Assembly: GCA_006937955.1 (NCBI GenBank)
Contig: SSNP01000105.1
Coordinates: 428,646 to 492,645, forward strand
Direction: 5' to 3'
Origin: Pachypanchax playfairii
Lineage: Eukaryota > Chordata > Actinopteri > Cyprinodontiformes > Aplocheilidae
DNA: 64,000 nucleotides
Below, piece after piece: positions 13,501-26,289 of this stretch. Position 1 is the first letter of the stretch. Each line of letters starts with the position of its first letter. A program made the position numbers and the translations under genes. The notes beneath the pieces are model-generated. The model had not been told where the DNA came from and ran no database searches. It was given only the letters and a program-made list of their open reading frames with translations.

Positions 13501-14808
13501 GTTTTGGCCCTGGCACACATTTCCATGACAACACAGTGTTAAAAATTTTGAGTGGTATTTAAGTCCACCGTCTGCTCGAGCAGCAAAACCAACTCTCTGT
13601 TTCCTTAGTGTTTATTAAAATATCTGTTCGTGACATTAGAAGTTGTAACAGAAATGTTTGTTTCTCATTCGATTGGGATTCAGATTAAACAACCACGTCA
13701 CAGTTTAATTGATTTACTTCACAGCTCATTTAGATTTAAAGGAAGTTTAATGGTTTGAAATAATTCACCCAGGACAAGCAAACAAAACAGAACATCCCCG
13801 TCGCCTCTCGAGTTCCCATCAAAACAAGTTTCTCTGCTTTTCTCTAAATAGATCCGCTTCCCTCTGACCCTCTTCTTTTTTGCATTTTAACCGCACATTT
13901 TCAATTCCCCTGAACCAAAGCTGTTTGAAAAGTATTTGTCTGTTTGTGAAAGTTAAGCCTGTGAAACGCGTGTTCAGCTGGTAAATTGAACTGCAAGGTG
14001 AAGTTTCTGTCCTGTTTTAACACTCGGAGGAAATAATAGCGGGTTTCTGCACGTCAATTTGCTTCTATTCTAATTACAGATTCTAGGTGATGCTATAAAT
14101 CCAGCGGCTCAGTTCAAACTTGATCTGGACTTTAAAACTGCTGGTTAGATCATGTGACTGACTGAAATGTTTTTGGTTTTGGCTCGGTGATAAGTGACAC
14201 CTATTTTTGAAGCTGCAAAAAGTAAATATCTAAAGTTAGAACAACAAACAAAACAGTGTGTGACAGACGTTTAAAGATTTAAACAGGTTTTATTAGTTAA
14301 ATCTGATAGATGCAGGCTAATTTCTTTACAGCTCAACCCTTTGTTTACCTGGTTAGGAGTATAAATGTTACACTTACAGGAACTTAAACAGTATGAGAAA
14401 TAAAAATATTTCTGACTGAACATGAAAGGAGTTGATGCAAAACTTAATGAATTGATCAATTTCTGGAAATCTGTATATTAGTCAATTTAGAATTTAAGTT
14501 TATATTTTTGTTTTGATATTTGTAAAAAGGAACAAAGATAAAAGGTTTTGCTGGAAACGCCTCCTTCATTTATCTACTGGCGGGAAAAATGAGAAAAAAA
14601 CTCCTTGAACGAAACTGGCAGTTTAACCCAGGTCAGGGATGAAGAGTTTAAATCAACAGACATGTACATTTCTGGAAAAATAAAATAATAGAAGCTTTAT
14701 ATTATTTATTTTAACTACCGTTAACCTGCATGTTGTTTAAACTAACTTACCTCTGCAACCACGATGCTAATGCAATTCTTGTGCTGCATTTTTTACCAGT
14801 TCAACTTA
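10562..14808. other. Intergenic stretch, no gene seen
   Basis: No coding exon recognised. A short C9/CA tract is at about 11697-11722 and a GT tract at about 11520-11534. Nothing else was identified. Confidence 0.55.
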
Positions 14809-15586
14809 TTAAAGGGACATAAGGCAAGATTTGTGAAAAACTACACATGCATTTCCAGTTTATTCAATGCTAATGGGTCATGAAGCATTAAAAACCCAAA
14901 ATAATGAGGCCATCCGCATATATGTCTGTTGCCTTGGAAACGCTGTGTGCTACATAATGCGCTGCAGTTCGACGTCCGAATTTCCCGCGCAGTTGTAGGG
15001 ATGTGACGTAAATTGACGCTGCATGCGCGTTGCCGACAGCTCTTGAACAGGAAGTACATGGCCGCCGTGGACTTGGATTCAAACACTGAAGGTATGCTTA
15101 TGGATGTTTCTGCAGCCAGCAAACGACCTGCATCCACTCTCACCCCCCAAAAAAGTGGCACCACGAAGAAAAAAAAGACTTTATCAGCGGCATCTCGTGA
15201 GTCTAAAAAAAAATATGACCGAAGCCGGGCAGGCACCCGCATAAATATTGGATATGCGTTCGGTTCATGGAGGGAACTTCAGCTGCATTTGGGAGTGAAA
15301 ACGGATGCTGACATGGCTCATTTCCTTGTGACCAGGTGAGAAAACATTATAGGTCGTGTTTAGAGCCTGATACAGTATGAAAATGATGAGATCAAATCAA
15401 ATAACAGAGTGGAGAGACCTGACGTGAAGTATGTTAGCCTCCCCGGTGCAGTGCTGTGAAGACGAACAGTCTGTAAAGTGTCTGTGCGCGCTCCCGTGCC
15501 GGCTTGGCTGGTGGCTGCAGTTAGCCACAGCGCCTGTCGCGGCAGCACTGAGTCAGATTTTGTAAAGTTGCCTTAAGTCCCTTTAA
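14809..15586. mobile_element. Complete TTAA-flanked DNA transposon with inverted repeats
   Basis: TTAA at 14809-14812 and TTAA at 15583-15586 flank a 770-bp element. The left terminus reads AGGGACATAAGGCAA and the right terminus, reverse-complemented, reads AGGGACTTAAGGCAA: 14 of 15 bases match. TTAA target duplications are typical of piggyBac and Kolobok-type transposons; which one this is cannot be said without the full-length relative. The interior is CpG-rich compared with its surroundings and carries an exon-like ORF (15058-15339). It therefore looks like an internally deleted copy that kept the promoter and first coding exon of a larger element. Confidence 0.72.
15058..15339 (+). CDS. 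Exon-like ORF inside the TTAA element
   Basis: The ORF has 93 codons from an ATG in a fair context (gtacATGGcc). It runs into a canonical splice donor (ACCAG|GTGAGA, exon end at 15335), after which the frame closes at a TGA (15337-15339). The product starts MAAVDLDS, then has a Ser/Thr/Lys-rich basic stretch (PQKSGTTKKKK, residues about 35-45), then a more ordered block with RINIGYAF, SWRELQLHLG and TDADMAHFLVTR (residues about 61-93). Similar R-x-N-[IL]-G-x-A-F-x-x-W-R-x-L blocks seem, from memory, to recur in uncharacterised fish proteins near repeats. A DNA-binding or element-encoded regulatory role is possible but not shown. It is cut off after the donor, so it is either a fossil first exon or could splice to a downstream host sequence. 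Confidence 0.4.
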   Translation: MAAVDLDSNTEGMLMDVSAASKRPASTLTPQKSGTTKKKKTLSAASRESKKKYDRSRAGTRINIGYAFGSWRELQLHLGVKTDADMAHFLVTR

Positions 15587-18500
15587 ATAAACATTACAAA
15601 CATCAGCTGCAGTGATGTTCATCACTCAAGCAAAATCCCAATTGTTCTCTAGATAATCTTGTGTATTAAGATCTATTTTAACAAGTTTTACCAAATATTT
15701 TTGACTTGGTTGCATTGATTGTAATTTTTGTTTTCAGATTAAAACAGCGTAACTGAACTCAGTTTAACAAAGAAACTAACAGGGAAATGCAAATAACTCC
15801 CACTGTGAGCTCAAACTGTGAGTTTCCATCTTGATTTTAACATGAACAAGTTCAACTAAATGAGTAAACTTTTACATTTTATTTCCCTCTGTGTTTTTAT
15901 TTAACAGTTAAGTTTGTAAAATGTTGGTGAGTTATATCAATTGAAGCTCCATCGCGAGCAGGAAGCAGAAACGTTGCTCTGTGAAGCCTCGAGGCCCCTC
16001 AGATCCCGTCAGAGTGACTGTCTTTCATTAGTTATATAAGAAGCCTGACAGGACCTGCATCTGTCTACGTTCTCATGTGTGATCAGCATCATGTCAGTTC
16101 AGTGAAGGCGTTTTTTTCTTTCACATGTTAGATGTGCCAGTTCAGACATGCCTATTCATGCAGTTCTGTTATAACTTAACATGCAAAATAAACTGTTATA
16201 CAACGATATTCTTTTTCAGAGGTGTTGGCAGGTTTTAGTGAACACCTGTTGAAGGTATGACATATATGACAGTTGAATCGTGGCACGGTCTGAGGTGGTA
16301 GAGCTCATCCAAAATGATTGAGCAGTTCAATCAGATAGATGTTTAAAATCCAGCGTGCGTTCTGCAGGGATGTTTCAGTCCATGCAAATTGATTCTATCG
16401 AACTGGTTGCAAGCTTCCAAAGAATCTGGTGGGTGTAGGAATGTTTGACGCTACCAGTAGCCCTATTGTCTCTGTATCAGATGCTGAAAAAGAATATAAG
16501 GCTCCATTGTTGGGAAATTTGAGGTTTGACTTGTTGGATTATCTAATCTCATCAAGCTGTTAGCTTGGAGGAGTTCATGAATTCATTAACGCATTTTTCT
16601 CCAAAGTCAGCGGACTTATTGAGTCATTAATCATTGTTCCTTTAGCATGATCCTCTTCACTTCATAGACCATATTTACTTCAGGTTGTCTGTCTGCAGTG
16701 AAGGAAAAAGTCTCACTAACAGAATCATTTCCTGCACAAGATCAGACAGGTAAATTCCCAGAATACAACTCTAATCAAAACATCACGATAAGATGCTTTG
16801 TATGAAAAAATATTTGAGCAATGAAACCAATCCAACAACAGGAAAGATCCCAGAAGAGTTTTAAAGATCATGAGATGTTGAAACACAGCTGTTTGTAATC
16901 TGGGTGTCGATTAACTGTCGACCATCTTGTGCAGAACAACAAGAGTTACAATCTTCAAGAAAAGATTAAGAGTCTCAGAAGGTTTTTAACAATTATCATC
17001 TGTGCTGTAACACAAGAAAGTGTTTTAGCATCAGAATCCTCCCAAACATGGACATTAAGTTCCTGTTGACCCAAGTAAACCCAAATTTTAGATCGTCCGT
17101 CCCTTTAAGACCACGCCCTGCAGGAAGCCCACCTGACTCTGAGCTACCAGGATTTAGTTGACATGTTGCACCTGTAATAAATTGCATTTACTTTTTTAGC
17201 ATAATGCTAATTAGCATTTTTTGGGGGTTGCAGGTATTCAACCTTCAGTAGTTTTGAATTAACTTAATTTATAATTTACACATTCCAAGTTCTTCAAACT
17301 GCTGTGATGACCTTTCGTTGTCAGAAGCAACGATGTGTTTACTCATTTCATAGCTACGTCGCCTTTAGCTCAGCGATTACAATAATCTAACGCTGCTTTG
17401 CTTCTCTGAATGTTTTTACAAGGATTTAGTTCCAACTCTTTAGCACAACAATGACGACACAGCAGCACGACTCATGTGCACGGCTGGAAGGAGAGTAAAA
17501 AAAATCTCACAGAGCTTAAAATGACAAAAAGGTTGAAGGGCTACGTAAAGGGTTCGTACCCATCAGTCCTCACATACACTGTACCACCATGTAGCTCTAC
17601 AGAACCACAAGCCTCAGAGTGATTTAACTCTCGGGACTACGAGCGCTCTTGTTTTTGTGAACATTTGTTTTGGAAAGATGGAGATTGAGGGTGGGCCTGT
17701 TTCTGGGAAATAACCCTGCTTTGACCTCTGAAGAGGAGAAGAAGAGGGGGAGGGGAATGAAGGCGAATGAGGAGGAGGAGGAGGATTCTTTGGTATTGTG
17801 GCGTCTCGTTTTCATTTACACCCCCATCCCACCAACACGTCTTCTTATGTTTCGTATGTTAATCTACTGCTGTTTTGTCTGAAACGTCCGATCTAACAAC
17901 ACGCCTGTTTAATCAAATAAAAACAAGGTCAGTCAATATTTTGGCTGCAGCTCATGTTAAACACGCGTCCTTATAGTCTGGATGATTCTTTGTCCTAAAA
18001 CCTGAAGGAATTTGTTTTCAGATGTTTTTTCTAGGGCGCTGTAGCTCACATTCCCAACACGGCCCACGTCAGCTTTTCCCCTCCTACATCATGTGAAGTC
18101 CGAGCAACATCGGAATGCTAATCGACTGAGTAACAGATGGGTTGAAACCTCAGATTCTCCCGGCCAATCCAAACATTTACATTCTGATGGGAGCAATGTC
18201 AGAAGATGAGTCCTGTATCTGTTGTTCATTCCTTCACTGGAGTTTTTATAGTTTGTTGCAAAATCTGCCAAAATTAGTTTACAATAAAACACCTCCTGAC
18301 ATGAAGGGCTTCATTAGATTTTGTTGCTAACAATAAAGTAGTTTCCCTGGAATTTATGTTTGCATCATGTGGTTTTGATGTAATTTGTAAGTAAAGAGAC
18401 CAACAGGTGGTTTGAGAGTCCCGCTTCAGGGCAGCACAGCCGGTTTTCACCTAATTACAAACCTGCATTCTTTTAAACACGCCTGTGAAAAAAATGCTGT

Positions 18501-21389
18501 TCAGTTTTTAAGAATCAAGGATTAGAGATAAAGCGTGTCTTAATCCAGCCACAGTTTGAGAAACAACAACTTCAGACTGTGTTGAATGACGTCGTGAGCG
18601 TCGTTGTGCCCGTCTTGGCGGCGTGCCCACATATGAGTGAGGGAGATTTTTAAGGGCACTGGGAACAATGGGGGCATGGGGGTGCTGTTTGGAGCTCGGC
18701 CCACGGTCTTCACTGCCAGATCTGCAGACAAAGAGTCAGTACTCGACTGGGCAAGAGTCCAGTCCGGCTTACAACTGTGGAGAATCATGGAGGGGTGGGC
18801 CAGAATGTCGGCACACGTCTGACCAACGCTTTTATGGAAGAAAGTAGGCCCCAACGGACAAAAAGACACAGGGACCGGCTGTTCCTCTAGAAGGACACAC
18901 TCAGGCATCTGGGTTTCTATTCAGAAAATCAAAGGCTCCGAAACGATGAAACCTTTGGGGAAGTACAGCCTGCAGGAAGTGAAGCAGCAAAAGAAAAACA
19001 GAATCATGGATCCTCTTTACAGATCTTGTTGCTCATTTAGTGACTTTCATTCTCAGGAACTTCTGCAGTTTTTTTCACATTTTCTCAGAATTCAACACAA
19101 AAAGCATTCAGAACAAAGTCCTGTCACCTTAGATGTTCAGAGGGAAGAAGCTTAGCAGAAAGGAGTGATGCTGAGACAAAAACATCCAAAAACAGGAAGT
19201 GCAATCGCCTGCTTTGCTTCTATGTAGCAGAAACCTTCATGTCAGACTTTGTGCTTCGTTCTTCCAGAAACTTGATTCAGTTTTCACTGGAAGTCTTGTT
19301 ATCTTTATTGATTGGCTGTTGACCTGTATTGCTCACACGCCATCAGACAGACAGTCTGGGGTTGTATATGATTCATCTGGCAGTAAATATGAGATTGTGT
19401 TGTTGTTTTTTTACAACAGTAAACCCGATATGCACCAGAGCTGCAGAAGAAAAGCAGACGACATCACCGCATCTGTTCCTAATGAGACTAACACCTAAAG
19501 CTGAGATGCATTTAAACAGAGACACGTAACTTCTGGCACATTTCTGTGGGAAGCTAGCAGGTCTGTCGCCATGGAGACAGCATATAGACCACGCTGGCTC
19601 AAGCCTGATCTGTTACAGAATAACATTACTAGAATAAAAAAACTATGTAAATGTCTCGAAGATAAAACCTTCGAGACACCAAATCAGGCTGCGACTTCCC
19701 GTTTCTTATCATCTCCAAAATTAATGTGTAAAAAAAAAAAAAAACAGTTTCTCTCTGCTGTCCAAACAAACTAATTCTGATACTTCTGAAAAGAGCAGTG
19801 TTAGAGTGTTAGGAAGTAAAGTCCAGCCAGACTTCTCTTTTTGAAGCCGCTGAGCAAACAAAAGACCTTTTCACATCTCGCATACACAGAGCTGAAAGGC
19901 ATGCTGGGAGCATTCAGAAAGGCCCGGGCAGATCTTTGCTGCGTCAGGACGGCGTTTTACTATCAACAGGCGGAAAAATGTCCCCAAACGTTTTTAAAAT
20001 GATAATAAATCTCACATTTATTTTGATCCCTGCTGGGAGGAACAGCCGTGTCAAAGGTCGACTAATGATGCCTGAAATTTGAATAATTCAAAAGCAGATT
20101 GAGTTTTTAATTTTTTCCCACGCTGATAAAACCGCAGATCCCTCAGGGCATGGAAAGACTTTCATGTGGACATTTAGGAGGCGACACTGATTCAAATAAA
20201 GTAACACTTAGTAAAATCATGTCATATTTTGCAAATATGTTCTTTACTGCTGCTCATTTAGACATAATAACACGTGGAGCAGAATTCCTGATACCAGAAA
20301 AACATTTAGAGATTTCAGGTTCGTCCTTGACTGTCGTAGAAGCTCGACCTGAAGTTCAGTCCTGTTTTTATCTAACAGAGCCAAGTCAGAGCTCCACGCC
20401 TCTCCTCATGGCATGTTTTTAATCACGTAGTGCTGATGTTGTAATTGTTTTATTTCAATGCGCGAACCTCCACCAGCCTCGTAAACATCAAGACGAGGTA
20501 AAACTTTCCGCTAACAAAGAACAATCAGCCAATTCTTCATCCTGAAGTCTCGAAGCTCCAGTGAAAGTGTGTATGTGTGTCTGTAGCATGAATGCAGGTG
20601 TGTGTTGTTGCACTTTAATAACCTTCATCTGTTTAAATTCTCAATAGTGTTTTGTTAGCAACATTTTTATCACCAGAATCCCTGAATAAAGAACCAGGAA
20701 CAAAACTTGTTTGTATTATTGCATTTCCAAGTTTTCTATAATCAGAGTCTTTCAAACTCATGATAAATGTTTGGACATGTTACAACACAATTTCAATTTA
20801 GACCTCTGGTTAAAGTTCTAGTTGTTTTTAAATACAGATAAATAACAAAGATTTTCAAACACTAGATTTTTTTTCCACTCAGTCTAAAAATGATCTGTAT
20901 TCTTACCTTGATTTGTTTATGAAGTTCTGCTCTTCTTCATGTAAAAGTTCTAAAAGTTTCAAACTTCTGTAGCACAAGTGACCTGCTGACTTTAGCTAAC
21001 ACATTTAGTGCAGCAACAAACACCTGCTGGCTCATGTCTGCCCCTACAGGTGGGAGGGAGCAGCTGCAATTCTGCTGCTTTGGCTGTCAGAGAGATTAAA
21101 CAGATTTATGGTGTGTAACAAATATTCATATACTCTTTCGTAAACTTTATGTTGGTATCATGCTGAGAAACAGAAACTGGGTCGATCATTCAGATGTGAT
21201 GCTCGGCTCATCGATGTCACACTTCTGGTTTCTGCCATATTTGATCAGGAAATGTGCAAATTCAGCTAACTTTACTAAGAACGTGTTAAAAATGAAGTTG
21301 TACAGAGAATACACGTGTAACACAGATCTGTTGACAAATATTAATATTTACATGCAGTCATTATTAGTTTTTTATTTTTCACGATCATC

Positions 21390-21610
21390 TGCCTGCCTAA
21401 CCTGGCTCTGCCAGATCTATGTGTAGCCCCGCCTCTTCTCGATTCGGGGACACACAGGATTTTCGTGGGTTTGGAAAACTTCAAATCTCGCGAGAATCCA
21501 TCTTGCAGCGCAAGGCTACTGCCTGCCCTAACCTCACGCCTCTGCAAGCAGGTACAACATAAACACGAGCTGCAGAAACGCAGGTTTTCCAGCAAATTTG
21601 CACCAGGTAA
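21390..21610. repeat. CpG-containing repeat-like block
   Basis: It contains 'taacctggctctgccagatc' and 'atctcgcgagaatcc' inside otherwise AT-rich DNA. These words recall short non-autonomous elements in fish, but neither ends nor duplications could be defined. It could equally be a small CpG-rich regulatory block. Confidence 0.28.
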
Positions 21611-23460
21611 CATAAATATTTATAAATAATATAATTTAAAAAGTAGATTTAATAAAGTACAGTTTGGGGCTTTTTAGGTAAAAACATGAAAAAAAAGACA
21701 AAAACAAAGAGAAAGATTTATTTAAAAGTTTTCATTATTATTTTTTCAATATAAAAAACACTAAACTTTATAAAATGTTTCAGTGTTAATTCAAACATCA
21801 TAAATACAATCAAGAACTGTGAACTGATAATATTTAAACCATGACTGTGGACATGAGGACTAATGTTTTGCATTTATTTGCACCTTCTGGTATTTTGGCG
21901 GGACTCCAGTCCTCTTGATGTCTTACCTCGCCTTGTGTCCCATTAACCTTGGCCCGCCATGCTTCATCATCATAAAAGCAGGAGATATCAGCTACAAACT
22001 GACCTCGTCGACAGGAAATTAAAACTAAACACAATGTTAAACAAATACAAGCCATGAGGTGGACTGTGGGTGTGGCCCAAACCTTTGGGCTCCTCCGGTT
22101 TAAAGCGTCTGTCTTGCAACATTTGGGATGGATCATTAATGCTAAACACTGCAGATGTGTGCCTGGACACTTTTGAGCAACACTCTTGAGCAAGTCTCAT
22201 GTTACACATTGTGAGTGATGTAACATCATTAGGACATTTAATCAGAAACAAGGAGATGAGAAGCTGTAGACTATCTCCAGGAGCGTAGTATAACATTAAC
22301 CTCAGGGCCTCAAAACAAAGAGCAGAAGACAAAAAAATGTTTCCCATGTTTACAATAAGAAACACTCCTTTAGGACATGTGCAGAGGAGAACAGAGAGGC
22401 ACTGTTAGAAAGAAACACACGCAGTTAAATACATTCAATTATCAGTAACTCTCCACCCTGATAACAACGACAAAAACTGGCAAATCTACAGAGAAACGCT
22501 GTTCATTCCTGGTTTAATGTGTAAGCAGCAGCATGAGGCAAAAGCCCTGCAGTTTCCCTTAATTACAGCAGGAGAAGTTCAGCTCAAATCAGGACAGAGA
22601 AGAAAGCTGAAGGCGCCTTTCCAAAGTCTGAATCATCAATCAGAACTTGTGAAACTCAAACACTGTGGGCTGAAAAGACGTCCAGAGGCGTTTCACCTGT
22701 ACGAACAGAGCCAGAATACCGAGAAGACTGTGCTGATAATCAGAATAATAACTCTACATACCTCGACCCACCTGGGATCTGTGAGGAAATCACGCCTCCT
22801 TAGAGATGCCATTTAAGTCTGAAACATGAACCATTTGGGATCATCTGAAGCTTCGAGAGGTTCAGTTTAAAAAAAAGCTTCTGTAGGGTTTGATTCAACC
22901 TTCTGCTCCGAGCTGCTAGCGATTAAAAAAAGACCATGGCCTAAAGCTTGTTATTACCAACTGGCAGTAATTAAGCAGCTCTCTCCGGGGATTACCTGGG
23001 TAATTAACACTCATGATCAACATTCTTCCAACGGGGGAATCGACCCCAGAGAGTCTGCTGCTGCTGCATTCTTTATCTGGTCCAAATTTCATAAATCAGA
23101 AGGATTTTTTTTATTGTTTTTCAGTTATTTTTTTTGTAAGTTTTCCACAAACACACTGGCAGGTTATTTTTGGCAGAAAGCTTTCGCACTTCGTCTGTAG
23201 TCGGAATATTTTTGTTTATTTGGTACAGTATGCGCATCAAGGCCTTGTTGGATTGTTATTGTGCAGGTTGCTTCCAGTTTTCGCTGGATTCTGAAGTTCT
23301 GTGTTGTTTATTAGCCTGAAGCAGATTTTTCTCAGCCTTTCATTACAATGATGTGAAAAAGAGCAACGATTCAAAGAACATGGAAAATTGCAAATCTGAA
23401 ACCAAAAGTGCACGTAGCATCTGAAACGAGGAGGATGTTCCTCGTTCTGCAACTGTGACA

Positions 23461-23484
23461 GGGGGGTGGGGGGGTGGGGGGTGG
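23461..23484 (+). other. G-run cluster, potential G-quadruplex
   Basis: The order is six G, T, seven G, T, six G, T, two G. The long runs can supply four or more G tracts with one-base loops, a sequence able to fold into a G-quadruplex. There is no gene close by to suggest a role. Confidence 0.6.
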
Positions 23485-25589
23485 ATGCGTCACGTCTCTC
23501 ACAGGAAACACTGAGGCTGTTTTTACACTTTCAAAGCATCAGGAGTCCAACTCACTCTTTTCCTCTCAGCGGGTCACAGTGAGTCAGTGTGAACATGGCG
23601 ATGAGCTGCTGTCTCTGCAGCTGCATTGATTCTCATTGATTCCTGTGCCACACTTTGCCTGATGCATTTACAGGCAGCGGGGGACATCAGTCAGTCAGCA
23701 TCGATCCTCTTGGGGGACAGACTCAACCCCAGCCGGCTGCAGTTTGAGATACACAACCACGTTCGATGGTGAAATTAGTGGTCAGACGACTGTTTAACTG
23801 TCTTTCACCAGCCTACGAGATCTGATGTAATGACTATTTATGCAACTGCAGATTTTAAAGGTACAGCAGGGATTTATAGCAGTTTATCTGCTTCTTTCAT
23901 TCAGAGCTACAACTTGCTGGTGGTCCTGCTCACCTTCAGGTTAAGCACGTTGTGTCTGTTCAGACAAGCACAATTAAAAAGTCACTTCCTGTTTTCCTGC
24001 CAGCTGCTAGGAAGGAACTTTTCTGTAGATGTGTTGCACGGAAAAACACATGACCAGCTGATTCAAGTTGAGATGCATCTCAGAAAGGCATTTGAATCAT
24101 ATCAAGGCCTTTAACAGCGACAGCTGTCACAACTTCTACTAATCAAGAAAAATTATTTCAATTTAGGTATAAATATAATTTTCAATAATCAAATGAGAGT
24201 TTCTGTTGTCTTTATTCAATTTTGTCATTTGTTTAAAACTAATTCTAACAAAATAAAACTAATTATACATCATCTCACCTCATACTGTAACATATTACAA
24301 TTTAAAAGATTCATATATTATTAGTTTACAAATTGCGAGTAATCTCTTTTCTGTATTTGTTTTAATCTAAAAACAAATCATATAAATCAATAAACTTCTG
24401 ATCCCGACCAGCTCTAGTTTCACCCATATGATGAGGGAGTTCCCAGCTGCTTTGGGATTCATATTGTGTTTCACAAGCTGAACTCATGTGCTCATCGTCG
24501 CCATATGTTGATTAAAAAAAAAACCACCAGCTGTACTTGATGACCTCCAACCCATTCAGAGAAAAACAAACAAATGTTGCCTGTCGCAGTGACGTTTTCT
24601 CCTCTTTTTGAGTGTGTTTTTGTCATTTTGTTGGGAGCAGAGACAGCAGACAGGGTGAGGACACGTCCTCTGGTCAGGAAGTCAAAATAAAAGCCCAAAC
24701 GTCTCCGTTTGGATCTCTGTGAGCCTCGTTGGCTGACGGCGAGGCGGATGTTATTAATGATAATGGCCAGGTGTTATTGTGCTGTCAGTAGCAACAGCAG
24801 AAGCAGCTCCAGAATGGGCTGTTGCCATGGAAATCCTACAGACAGGGTGTTTGTCTCTGCCAGCGAGGGATGATGAAGCTGAACACAGAGGAGGCGCAGG
24901 AGGAAAAGTTAGAGGATCAGGCCATTCAGCCAACATGATAAGTGAAAACGTTGACCTGCTGGTGGACCGACGGGGGACGGTAAGAGGATAATCGAAGGAT
25001 CAACCAGAGATCTCAGTGATGTTGATGTTTGTTGCAGATTTAATAGAAATCCATCCAATAGAGGTTGAAATATTTCAGTGTCAAACTGGAAAAACCATCA
25101 GAACAAAGTGAACTTAGCAGCAGGACGGTGAAAACCAATCAGCAGCTTTGATTATTGTGCCAGTAACAAAGAAATGCCTGCAGTGGAGACACAATGCTGC
25201 AGGAACCAGATGGTCAAATTCATCTAAATATAGAAAACCCAGCAGAATGTGGCGTGTTTATAATCTCCTGAGAGTTCAGAACATGCCAACAGGACAGGTT
25301 TGAGAAAATCTTCCCATCTAGCATCACTGCCCAACCCCAGGCAGTGACTCAGCAGCAGCTGTTGCCATGGGTTACCAGGCAGGACACCCATAGCAGGGGT
25401 ATCAGCTCCTTACTGACACCTCTAACCACCCCTCCCTCTTTCACAGACTCCACCCAGTCAGCTGCTTTATATCCTCCACTTTCCCTGGAGGCCCTGTGAT
25501 GCAGCAGGCCGAGGAGGAGAAGGGAGGCGTTAATCCCAGCTGAGAGCCTGGACCTGGCCTCGTCTCCTCAGGACTAGCACACTAACCTG

Positions 25590-25608
25590 CACACCCCCCC
25601 CCCCCCCT
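25590..25608 (+). repeat. C homopolymer tract
   Basis: An uninterrupted run of C follows 'cacac'. Length is likely polymorphic and error-prone in sequencing. Confidence 0.7.
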
Positions 25609-26289
25609 CCTCCCTGATACAGATTAATGCCTTATTAGGAGCAGCTGATTTAACAGTAATCCACTTACATTAACAAACATGTTGGATTTGTGGATCTGAG
25701 ATCAGTTGCACACTCAGCCTGGGAAGAGAAGCAGTTCTCCTCTTCGTTGTAACGTGCACGCAGCTTATTACTGCAGCCTAGACTCATCTGACTCACTGCA
25801 GTTCTACCGTCCTGCATCAGGCTCCAGATTTTCTCCTCTAAAACTTTAATCATTTCAACAAAATCTCCCTGAAATGTTGCCTTCCATTAAACACAGACGT
25901 CATTTTAATACATGCAACATCCAAGGGACATGCTAATGACATTAAGGCTTTGTAGCTGGCAGCTAATTTAGGACAAAGGACCAAGTAAATCTCCTGCAGA
26001 TGCTGCTACCTGGGTCAGCTCAGGGAACAGTGTCCCACAATCCTCTGCTCACAGCAGACAGAGTTAGAGAGATCTGTTTATGAGAAGTGTTTTTGAACAG
26101 GATTAACTGCATCTGGGACCAGCCTACTACCTGGATAAGAAAGTTTCCCCCCTGCCAGTTACTGGCCTTATTTTTTCAGTAAAATTCACCATGAGATTCC
26201 TCAGATGTTTACAAAATTTCCTCCTACCTCATCGGTAAAATTTGAGCTCTACCAGTCCAACTCACGCAACAGCTCAAAACATGAAAAGT

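Larger units (their letters stand above)
15587..26285. other. Long intergenic stretch, no gene seen
   Basis: No exon with family resemblance was found on either strand. Items worth marking are given separately: an open GC-richer block at 18540-18908, a CpG-containing block at about 21390-21610, a G-run cluster at 23461-23484, and a C run at about 25590-25608. Confidence 0.5.
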
